From contig JANDJZ010000079.1 in the NCBI GenBank assembly GCA_027943245.1, forward strand, positions 79,652 to 143,651: a stretch of 64,000 nucleotides of DNA, written 5' to 3'. This stretch comes from Acanthamoeba sp. SK_2022b (Eukaryota > Discosea > Longamoebia > Acanthamoebidae). The notes below the pieces were generated by a model that had not been told where the DNA came from, ran no database searches, and saw nothing but the letters and a program-made list of their open reading frames with translations. This document shows, in pieces, positions 39,301 through 48,590 of the stretch. Each line of letters begins with the position of its first letter. Position 1 is the first letter of the stretch. Position numbers and translations under genes: made by a program.

Positions 39301-41601
39301 GCGCGCAAGGCCACTTCGATATGCTCCCACTGCTTGTCTTTGACGTAGTCATGCAGCTGTCTGGCGACAAAGTGGAACACACCAAACTCGATTCCAGCAG
39401 CGACAGGGCCGAGGAGCACCAGGCGCTGGGCCTTGGTGGGGTCGGCCTTGAGTCTGCGGGCTGGCGCGTCGGTGGCAGCTGCCTGGTCCATCCTGTCGTC
39501 ATCCTCGTCGTTGGTGTCCTTGTCGTCAATATTGGCCGCATCGTACTCGTCGGGGTCGGCCACGGACGGTTTCCTGGCGATCACTGCAGCGGTATCCTCG
39601 TCGCCCAGCTCGTCGCTCGTCGGGAGCAGCGGTTCTGCAGTTGCGGCAGTTGAACCGGCGGACAGTTGTTCATCGCGATGGCTGTTGCGGAGGCGCTGGA
39701 AGCCGGTGAAGAAGGAGACCATCCACACGAAATTGATCTTGTCGTAGCTCTGCAGGTTTGCATTGGCCTCAATATCTTCACCCACGGCCTCCAGCAACTC
39801 TGCAATATGGGCCCGCAAAGACATCAGGGATTGTCACAGTTGTGCATCGGGGAGGAAAACGGTCGACGTACTGTTGTAGCACCCCTTGTCCAGGAAATCG
39901 CACACGAATGCTTTGAGCGCCATGAGTCCCTCTGCAGCGTTATCGAGACCCGGCTAGCCTGTTAGTTGCCCGCCATGACCAGAGCGTTCTCAGAGCAAAG
40001 GGGCCCGGTGTACCGAGGGAAGAGTGACGAGTGGCGGTCTTCTTGATCTTCTTGAGCTGGATGCCATGCGAGCGGGCAATGCCCCGCTTCTTCTTCTCGA
40101 TGATACGGCCCAGAACCGAGTTGGTAACCTCGTGGACTGATTTGTTGAGCACGCGCTGCCGACCATCCTGCCAAAGAGAACCCCTTTGGTGAGGTCGCCG
40201 AACCCCTTGTTTCGATGCTAGCAAAAGGTAGTGCATGAACATGTCCTACCTTGGTGATGCGGCAGTAGGTTCCGCCAAAGCGAGAATGGCGGGTGGGAGA
40301 AGCCGCCTGCATAATGTTTTTTTGCTGTCTTTCCAACTGTTGTGCGACGGCAAATCGAGGTGAGTAAGTGATACGATGAACCGTGCAGTATGGCGACGGC
40401 GTACCCGGAATTGTTCCTGCAGCCGAGAAGCTGTCGTGAGTTGGCTCATCTTGCGCATCATAGCTTGCTGTCGCTCCTCCTCTGCTTCTTCGTCATCGTT
40501 TTCACCATCGCGCTCAAGATCGCCCTCTGCGGCAATGTCGGCGCTGAGTGCTGTTGTTTGCGCTTTCATGTAGTGCCCCCAGATGCTTTGCGGGGTCTCC
40601 CACCGAAGGAGCAGGTGGAGAATCTCCAGCACCAGGAAGTCCCAGCCTCGGCTTGAGCTATCGATAGTTTGACCCACTAGCATCAGAAGGCTGAATACGT
40701 CCTCCTTAACGGGCACATGACGTACAACGGTCAGCAGGAGTCTAAAGCGGAGAGGGGGTTGGGATACCGATTGGAAGAGGAGCACAAGGCGATCGTGAAG
40801 ATGAGCTCGGTAGTCGGTGCTAGAAGCAGTCGGTGAGGGATTGACATCGGGAATGATAAGCAGGTTGCGGAAGAGCGTGAGGACGAGTTCGATGAGGTTG
40901 TTGTTATGCTCCTCCTCACGGTCCATGAGAGGCTCGGCGAGGAACGTCATGAGAGCCACAATCACGTGCTTGTGCGCGAAGCCCTCCTTGGCCTCTTGCA
41001 ACCAGCTCATGTGTTCGTTGCGCACGCGCTCACTCACCGTACGCGGCAGAGGCATCGTGAGCGTTACCAACAGCTTCACTGCATGTGTGGCAATCGGGTG
41101 GCGAAAAACACAGTTACAACCCATAGCGCTTCCAACACCGACGCATCATATGAATGGCTTGCCATAGCATACCGATGGCGGCGGCCAAGTCTTGCTCACC
41201 AGTGGTCGAGCAGCTAATAAGCAGCGGCAGAAGATGGCGACTAACAAATCGCCAGCGCCCGAGTTGCAACGTGATTATCCGCATCTGTGGGTCCTCCCTA
41301 CGCAGACAGCGCTGAAGATCCCGCACGTATTCTGTTTGCGCGGCGTCGCCGCAGAGGGTAAGAGCCGGCCCGCAAAAAACCTAGGTATACTATGTCTGTC
41401 CATTGGGCGATGAGACGAAATTGACGGAAGAATGGTACCTAGGGCATCGGGGTGCTTGATGTAGACCGGTTCCGGGCATGTTTCCTCATCCCAGCCTCCG
41501 AGCCCCTCAACCAGCAGGTTGAGCTCTTTTTGTTGGAGCTCGTTGAGCCGAGGCAAGTCTTCTTCCATCTCTGCTGACCTTTCGTTAACGCGTGTAGCCA
41601 T
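36397..41601 (-). CDS. TIMELESS: Timeless / Tof1 / Swi1 replication fork protection protein
   Basis: A member of the fork protection complex (with Tipin/Csm3) that couples helicase and polymerase and supports the S-phase checkpoint. On the minus strand: ATG at 41601; the conserved N-terminal TIMELESS domain (DLQRCLRREDPQMRIITLQL about 41320-41260, LLPLLISCSTTGEQDL, then LIELVLTLFRNLLIIPDVNP about 40900-40840); the highly conserved RHSRFGGTYCRITK (about 40290-40250, spanning an intron); NYDKINFVWMVSFF-type segment (about 39750-39715); an acidic insert (about 39600-39480); the Timeless middle region LSNIIYHQEHFLSVFIHLL (about 39150-39090); and a basic, acidic-tipped C terminus ending SSALLDDLL. 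Stop TAA at 36399-36397. The gene has about nine introns. Its 3' end is 97 bp from the HECT gene's stop on the other strand. Tail regions after about 37700 are low complexity and their exon joins are less certain. Confidence 0.88.
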
Positions 41602-41824
41602 CTGCGAGTTTGTTTTGTTTTCTCAACCCTCCACCACTTCAGGTACGGGTATAGTCTCCTTGTGAATGCTCTCTTAATTGATATAACAACGAAATGGCCA
41701 AGACGTTGAGCCCAGCAGAAGCGCGCCAAAACACCGTTTTTATTTGTTTAGGCGTTGGCGCCCTTTCGCCTCGCCCGTTAAAAGTGTCTTTTTGTTTTTA
41801 TTTATTTATTTATTTATTTATTTA

Positions 41825-42203
41825 TTAGTAATCAACAAGCGTGGCGAAGGCAAACCCTTCCTCTTCGTCTTCCTCCTCGATGCTTGCGGGTTGGGGTGTC
41901 GTCTCACTGGAAGCTGGATCGTTGACTGTCTGCAGGCCCTGGTCGGCATTCGTCTTCCCGTGGCCACTAGCTTCGGGCAGGCGGTCCTTTCCCTTCTCAG
42001 ATCGCCGATGTTGTCCTCTCAAGCCCTTCTTATCGGCAATGGCGTAGGCCGTTTGGGACAGCTCGTCATCGGTCAGAACAAAAAGAGTGGGAAACTCAAC
42101 CAGCTCTGTATCCTCCAGCGCGCTGCGCAGTGTGTCTGTGCCCGTAAACTTGAAGTATTTCACTTCGTTGGCCTGCCAGGCGGGTGGTCAAATGGTGGGC
42201 ACT

Positions 42204-42262
<59 letters not shown>

Positions 42263-43595
42263 GAGACACCCACGCACAGGAGCGAGGCAAGGGAGCGCGC
42301 ACGCACCGGCAATCGCTCCACACGCATGATAAAGCAGAGTTTCTCGGCAGGCAGGTGCGAATACCGGGCTAGTTCCTGTCCATGGACACCTGTATGGCGC
42401 GCAAGCAATACAAGGGTGCGCGTCTTAGGATCATGCTTCAGGGACCTGCGAGATGAGAGGCAGAGGCGCACGCTTGGGGTCGGATAACGCGCTCGCCAGT
42501 GCCACATGCAGAGTCGTCATTTCGTGCACCCTGTGAAATGGAATGTGTGTGCACATGGCCACAAGAAGAGTGAGAAAGTGTTCTTGGCTTGAACCTTGGC
42601 AGGTTAGTTTTACCTGTCAGAGAATAACTTGATATCAGCAGCGCATGGAAAACGCCATTCCACACGCCAGAGCATCATGTCGTCCCTGGTTGTTTCACGG
42701 GCGTGTGTTAGCTGCATTTCCTTGTCAACTACACACCAAAGATGGGGAAGCCACACTTGATGCTGTAGTAGGAAGTGTTTTGCTTTCGCTTGGCCATGCC
42801 TTGTGGAAGCAGTTGCACTCTCACCCGCCGTCTTCGACACTGGTAAAGGAAGATGCGAAACCTGTAGAGTGTGTGTGGGGGTGGGGAGAGGTGAACACGC
42901 AGAGCAGCGATCAGCCCGGTGACAACTGAGGGAGTCAAGTTACCGCTTGGAGATAACGCTGTTCATTTTGGGCTTGTTCAGGTGTGATACATCGGCCACG
43001 CGCATGCAGTCCTGCAGGAAGTTGAAGTCTGCTCTCGGTGCGGGATGAGTGAGTAGATGAGGCGAGCAAGCAGGAGCATGAGCGCTGACCCCAGAAGCTT
43101 ATACAAGAGCATAGGCGAGAGAGTAGCAGCAGCAGCAGCAGCAGTACCGGAATGGAGGTGGGTGTCGGTCATGGCACGCAGTGGTACGTAGGCGGTGCGA
43201 TCGCGGAGGCCGCTGCAGCCGGTCTCTTCCTTGTGCCGACGCACACAGGCCAGACCACATGACCGCCAGTCGCAGCGCGGACACCGGTACTTGGACTCGG
43301 CCCCGCACCCCTCGCAGGCTCCTCCCTTGCCTGTTGCCCGTCCTGGGGCCCTCTTCTCCGTTCTGTTGCCTTCACCTTCTTCCACCTCCTGATTTTCGTT
43401 TATCTCACCGTCCTCTTCTTTCGTGTCTGTGCGCTTTCGCTTCTTGCTCCCTACACTCATCTCATCTTTTTCATCTCCTTCATCGTCCTCATCTAAATCG
43501 TAATCTACCACAGGCCCCACGAGACGGCCAAAGTCGGCCACAATTGCCTGTGCCAAGCGAGCTTGCAGCTCTGCTTCATCCGAAGTGTGATCCAT
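41825..43595 (-). CDS. ZNHIT6: Box C/D snoRNA protein 1 (Bcd1 / ZNHIT6), zf-HIT
   Basis: An assembly factor for box C/D snoRNPs (2'-O-methylation guides), acting in the nucleus with the R2TP/NUFIP system. The minus-strand ATG at 43595 opens an acidic and basic low-complexity head. The HIT zinc finger follows (about 43320-43190): CEGCGAESKYRCPRCDWRSC, then GLACVRRHKEETGC, giving the Cys-rich cross-brace, then GLRDRTAYVPL, as in human ZNHIT6. The segment ADFNFLQDCMRVADVSHLNK (about 43030-42985) continues the match. The C-terminal Bcd1 domain includes KYFKFTGTDTLRSALED and LVEFPTLFVL (about 42155-42070), the counterpart of the VVEYPTLHV segment in human ZNHIT6. A charged tail ends LVDY with the stop at 41827-41825. 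About six introns; one carries a long GT (sense) repeat. Confidence 0.9.
42205..42260 (-). repeat. (CA)n microsatellite, UG tract in BCD1 pre-mRNA
   Basis: About 28 CA units on the plus strand. The host gene is on the minus strand, so the transcript carries UG repeats, about 25 bp upstream of the 3' splice site CCTGGCAG near 42180. Confidence 0.95.
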
Positions 43596-43689
43596 CTCCG
43601 TTGTGGACCGGGTTTGTGCTATCTTATTTCAATCTCAAACCAAGCTATCTTTTCACGACTTTTTTCTGTGCTTGCTCCGAAAAGAGAAG
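43596..43689. promoter_or_regulatory. Short bidirectional promoter region, BCD1 / tail-anchored protein gene
   Basis: Two start codons pointing away from each other are separated by only 94 bp, so both 5' UTRs and any core promoter elements must share this stretch. Its sequence is T-rich in the plus direction (43615-43675). No TATA-like box is certain. Confidence 0.45.
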
Positions 43690-44782
43690 ATGGGGCGGAG
43701 AGTGGCTGGGCGCTACCAGCAGGGCAGCAGGAGAGAGGAAGACCGGGCGCCGGGCGAAGTGGTTGCTTCTTCCACGACGGCAGTGCAACAACAAGTTGCA
43801 GCTCCTCCTATTCAGGCGGCAGCGGGGGTGCAGGAGGCAATCGATCGATTTGTGACGCTCGACTTCTTGCACAAGGAACGCCGACTGTCGAAAAAGGACG
43901 CGGTGGCATTGGTCGCCTTCGTGGAGCATGTGGTCGAGTCGTGCCCGGAGAACCCAGCGTCGCCAGCCTTCACGCAGTCGCTGTCGCCCCGGCGTGCCGA
44001 GGCAGAGAAGGCATTCCGGAAGCGGGCGTGGGAGTACCTCGCTCAGCCACGCCACGCCCGCCTCCTTCACCGGGAATGCGCTGATGGCCTCGCTGCCTGC
44101 TACATCAGCCTCTCCGCGCACATCCCCTGGAAGCAGCTCCCCAGGTAGGTTAAAGAAAGGACAGCATGCGACTTTCTTGATGTTGTTCTCTCTGAGAGCG
44201 TGTGTGTGTACGTGCACTCATCCTTCGCCATACCCCCTACGAAAAGGCAGATCCTCTTCATGGCGCTCAACCTGTTGGCAACTGCCGTTGATGAAGGTGC
44301 CCTTTATGCGATGGTCGTGACTACGGGAAGACACCGCTACCGGGTGGCTGCTCACAGCGGCGTCCGCTCTCTCCTCCATGCAGGCCCTCTAGAAGTGCTC
44401 GAGCTCAGCAAGTACTGGAGCGAGAAGAAGACCGACGAGAAACCCCACACGAGACACCAAAAGAAGGAGGCGCTGCGCGTGAGGGAAGACTACTTGAGCG
44501 CCGCCTACGGTTGGAACGCCCTCGAGCGAGTCGACCCAAACTTCACCGGAGGTGTGCCCCCCCCCCCACGCGGCGCGTTCTTCTCTCTCTCGTCCTTCTT
44601 GAGGAAAACACAATCAGTCCTCCTCAGGGCTGACCGCAGGCGAAGGCGTCTCTGACCACCTCGTGTCGCTTGACCGCGCAGGTACATCGGGCGCTGGGCG
44701 ATGGCTGTGGCCCATCCTTATCTTCCTGATCCTCTCCAACGTCGTAGTCTTCCTCTGGGGAAACGGCTACATTCGCGTATGA
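43690..44782 (+). CDS. Unrecognised tail-anchored membrane protein
   Basis: Reads as about 300 residues in three exons. ATG at 43690 gives [21 protein letters not shown] low-complexity Gln/Ala stretch precedes a helical domain ([15 protein letters not shown], then [27 protein letters not shown]), which continues after the first intron as [20 protein letters not shown] and [18 protein letters not shown]. The second intron (about 44551-44682) removes a run of C, joining FTGG to [10 protein letters not shown]. The C terminus is one hydrophobic helix, [19 protein letters not shown], with a five- to seven-residue tail (GNGYIRV). This topology suits a tail-anchored protein of the ER or mitochondrial outer membrane, with the helical domain in the cytosol. 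I do not recognise the family. TGA at 44780-44782. Confidence 0.7.
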
Positions 44783-44941
44783 CACACACCCACCGATCGG
44801 CCGTCCCACAGCTTTGCGCCGCCCATCAACAACTGTTGCCGCAAAGAAATCTCTTGTTGTTGTTGTTGTTGTTGGTATTGTTGCTGTTTATTGATGTTGA
44901 TTGTTGTGCGCTCGGGTAGTCGCCAGGCCGGCGGATCAATC

Positions 44942-47459
44942 TTACGCTTGCACTGCAGGAGGACGAAAGTTGAGCGATTGGGCCTAAGGCTCACAACAAC
45001 AACAACAACCACCACCACCACGGCAAGTGTGGGGAGCGTACTGTAGGAAGACTTGGGGATCTCCACGCCGGGCTTGAGGTCGGGGATATTCACAACGAAG
45101 AGGCTCTGCACCTTGTTGAGCACCTCACCGTCCTCCTTGGTGGAAACGAACGAGATCGCCAGACCCTTGGTTCCGAAACGACCAGCACGACCGACCCTGT
45201 GGAGGTAGGTATCGGCCTCGCCAGGCATGTCGTAGTTGATCACGACGTTGATGCGTTCCACGTCGATACCGCGACCAAGAAGGTTGGTGGCGACCACGAT
45301 ACGAGCGCGCAGGTCCTTGAACTGGGCAAACTTCTCAATTCTGAGACGTGGACGTGTTGTGAGGCGGCGGAAGGAGGGGTGTAAGGAGACGGCAGCGACT
45401 TTGGATGTTGGGTTGATGTGTGCAGGCAGGGGAGGGAGGCGAGAGAAAGACCAGCACACGACTGACGTACCTCTCCTTCTGCTGCATGCCGCGGTAGATG
45501 GCAATCGAGGGGAAGTTCTGCTCGACGAGGATCTTGTTCAATTCGGCGGCGCGCTTGACCGAGCTGACGAAGACGACGCACTGGTTGAACTCAAGAGTGT
45601 CCAGCAGGTCGACGAGCTTGCGAGTCTTCTCTCGTTCCTCGAGCTGGACGTAGTACTGCTTGAGGCCGTGGAGGGTCAACTTGCTGCCGGCGCTGATGTA
45701 GATTTCGAGCGGCTAGAGGGGTGTGTGTGGAGGAGGAGCAGTGCGTTAGAGAGGTTCTCGCGCCTGGGAAGCAGATTATCTGTGCTCCCTCCGCAGTGAT
45801 AGAGATAACGGGCGCAGAGACAGGCTGGGGAGCAGCAGACGAGATAACATAGAGGGAGAGGGCGAGCAAGAGAGCGAGAGGAGGCCAAGCTTCGCGCCGT
45901 GTTGAGGTACGAAGCTTAGCGCTTGCGTCCAGAACCGTTCCCTTTTCCGGCGGACCCGAAGAGGAGGCTTCGAACTCTTGAGCAGGAAGATTTGCGCCCA
46001 GCACAGTCCCATCCGTAGATGGGAAACAGCGCGGCTCTCCACCACAAATTGCTGACGCTCTCTCTCTCTCTCTCTCGCCTCGAGCGCTGGTGCCAGAGAA
46101 AATTTCGCGGCGGGGCGGTGGAGCCCTAATTATTCGTCCTTCCGTCGCCGGCAGCCACCGTGTGGGCGGTGGCAAATTGGCAGTACGCGCGCCGTCGTCT
46201 CGTGGCCGCCGGAGCGGAGACCCCATCGAGGTGCGGTGTACGTGTGACGATGCGGATGTCGATGGTGGTCATCGGCAGCAGCAGCAGCAGGTGATGGTGG
46301 AAAGAAGAAGAAGAATATGGCAGTTGTGGGAAGGTACGTTGTGCATGAACTTCTTGCAGACGGCGCGGATTTCGTCGTTGAGCGTGGCCGAGAACATCAT
46401 CACTTGCTTGTTGTGGGGCGTAAGGCGGAAGATCTTCTGGACGTCGGCGCGCATGTCTGTGCAAGAAGCGTGAGAAAAGTTTGCGACACAGCAGTTTCGT
46501 CGATGAGTAGGGTGATTGAGGTGAAGCAGCAAAGCAGCATTTGATGATGATGATGATGATGATGACACAGATTTGATTATGGAGAGTGACTACTGTACCG
46601 ATAGGCTCGAGGAGAGAGTCGCACTCATCCAAAACGAAGAACTTGATCTTCTTGAGATCGAGGGCCTTCTCGTTGGCCAGCGCCAAGATACGACCAGGCG
46701 TGCCGATCACAATGTGCGGGGTCTCCTTCTTGAGCGTAGCCCTGTCCTGAACAATCGGCAGGCCACCGAAGAACACAGAGGCCTTGATGTTCGGCATGTA
46801 CTTGGTGAAACGTCCGAACCTGCTCATTTGGAATGAAACGTGCGTTAGATAGATAATGGTAAGGATGATCGATCACACACCCAGATTCAAGCAAAAGGCC
46901 CTCATGGAAGCGAGTAGGATATGAAACTTAAAAATGGGATGGGGTCCAGTCTCTCAAGAACGTACTCGTGCGAAATCTGGTACGCCAGCTCGCGAGTGTG
47001 GGCCAGGACAAGGCAGCTGGTGCCGTCCTCGGCCGAGATCTGCTGCAAGACCGACAGCACGAACACAGCCGTCTTACCCATACCAGAGTTGGCCTGGCAG
47101 ATGACGTCGGTACCAAGGATCGCCTGTGGAATGACCTCGAACTGCACCTGCGACGGATGCTCGAAACCACAGTCGGTAATGGCGCGCAGCAATTCGGGCT
47201 TCAGCAGGAAATCCTTGAACGAGGCCGTGTGGACGGTGCTGTGCGTATCGGCCGATCTGTGATGTATGGAACCAAACATGCAGTGAGTTGATTCCTCTCT
47301 CTCTCTCTCTCTCTCTTGATATGAAATTAATTAGTGGAGAAGCACGTACGTCTTAGCTTCGTCAGCCTTGGCTCCCGCATCCAACGTTTCCTGCTCCTCC
47401 TGCTCCAGCTCTCCATCCGAGTAATCAGCAAGCTCATTGACATCAAAAGGCTCGGCCAT
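44942..47459 (-). CDS. SUB2: DECD-box RNA helicase UAP56/Sub2 (DDX39)
   Basis: An ATP-dependent RNA helicase of the TREX complex, acting in spliceosome assembly and mRNA export. The start at 47459 gives [13 protein letters not shown], which matches the acidic head of animal UAP56. Motifs on the minus strand: [20 protein letters not shown] (Q motif region, about 47220-47160), Walker [10 protein letters not shown] (about 47085), [13 protein letters not shown] Ia, GTPGRILAL (about 46700), the family-specific DECD in [10 protein letters not shown] (about 46630), SAT in [10 protein letters not shown] (about 46395), [12 protein letters not shown] (about 45595), [10 protein letters not shown] (about 45500), [20 protein letters not shown] (about 45285-45230) and [11 protein letters not shown] (about 45195). 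After the last intron the end is SSYMQA with TAA at 44944-44942. Length is about 430 residues, normal for the family. One intron is unusually long (625 bp). Confidence 0.95.
45713..46337 (-). other. Unusually long intron of the UAP56 gene
   Basis: 625 bp between FMHN (donor GTACC at 46337 downwards) and [11 protein letters not shown] (acceptor CTCTAG at 45713). It is five to ten times longer than its neighbours. It contains a CT run (46063-46078, GA in sense). I looked for box C/D snoRNA boxes in the sense strand and found no convincing pair. Confidence 0.75.
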
Positions 47460-48590
47460 GTTGTTTGAATTCAGAAGATTGATTAGTCCGCTGGAGAGGA
47501 TGCTGGCGTGTGGTCTCGACAAGAAGGAACCGTTGGAGTGCGGCCGCACGGAGAAGGCAGTCCCTAATTCCTGGATTTTTCTGCCCGCGAATTGGTCAAG
47601 AAAGAGCTTCGCCACCTTAAAAGACGCTCCACACTACCAGCCCCAGAGCCACGAAGTGACCAGCGCCGGAAAGAGGTATATCTATGGCAAAAAACATGTT
47701 GTGATGGACCTGTTAACAGATATGTTAAGACAAGGACAAAGCATGCAGGCTCAGATAAGTTAGTTGCATGCTGGGATTGAAAGATGTGGTCTGCATGCCA
47801 ACAAGTGTGAGCACTTTTTTTTATTATTTTTATTATTTTTATTATTATTATCATTATCATTATTATTAATATTATTATTTAACACATCACAACTCCAACT
47901 GAACCTAAACCCTGTCAATGGCAAAGGGCAGTGTAGAGGCACACCGGAGTAAGACTTGGGTAACATTCATTCAATTCCGGCAACACGGCGTCACTCTCAA
48001 GCCAAATCCCTACGGAATTCCATCGTCTTTGGCGCACGCGGGGGTTGGCCCAATTACGTGGTTTTTGCATTTCGGTGCCTGCCGTGAAATGGGTGGCGGG
48101 GGCGCGAACACCGACCCGAGACGGAGACAGATTGCCGGGCGCACAGCAGCGCCTGAGGCAAATGGGCGATCTGCCGACCAGCGAGATCGATCGGCTGAAG
48201 TGGCGGCAGCAAAGTGGACGAAAATAAACTTCGCCCAATGGCCAAAAAGCGACCTGACCAACTCAGCGGAAAACTCATCGAATTAAAGCCTGGTAAAAGG
48301 CCCAAGCGGACACCCATCCGACGACGATAAAACTGGTCCGGGCCGACCGCATCCAAAGCTTTTTGCATACAGCACCGACCGTACACAGGCCCCCTTAGCG
48401 AGCGACCTCCGTACTCCTTGCTTCCACACCGGGAGAGAGACCTTCCTCTTCTCTGCCGCCCGCCAACAGCAACAACCCCCTGCCCCTACACACTCCGCGA
48501 GACCAGTACTCCCGAGAACTACACACACACACACACACACCCGCACACTCACCAGAAGGGCGCCGCGGTTCACGTGCTCGACAACGCGCC
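47460..48590. promoter_or_regulatory. Long divergent intergenic region, UAP56 / cellulose synthase
   Basis: 1,131 bp between two divergent start codons, the longest gene-free stretch in the gene-dense part. From left to right it holds an open but featureless frame (47437-47763 +), an AT-rich low-complexity block (47816-47881), an ordinary GC-rich part, and a short CA run (about 48523-48542) in the presumed 5' UTR of the cellulose synthase gene. It should contain the promoters of both genes. Cellulose synthesis is tied to encystment, so stage-specific control elements would be expected here, but none is recognisable by eye. Confidence 0.45.
47816..47881. repeat. AT-rich (TTA/TTAT)n low-complexity tract
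   Basis: Imperfect TTA, TTTT and ATTATC units over 66 bp within the divergent promoter region. Confidence 0.85.

Noticed and set aside
44840..45015. Possible poly-Gln/poly-Val coding tail on UAP56
   Set aside because: Reading past SSYS gives low-complexity sequence from GTT/TTG runs; splicing to a short final exon ending MQA fits the family length.
47460..47615. Upstream in-frame extension of UAP56
   Set aside because: It would need a non-ATG start, and the ATG at 47459 gives the expected family N terminus.
47437..47763. Open frame of 108 codons upstream of UAP56 on the plus strand
   Set aside because: No hydrophobic, domain or codon pattern; it overlaps the UAP56 start and promoter region.
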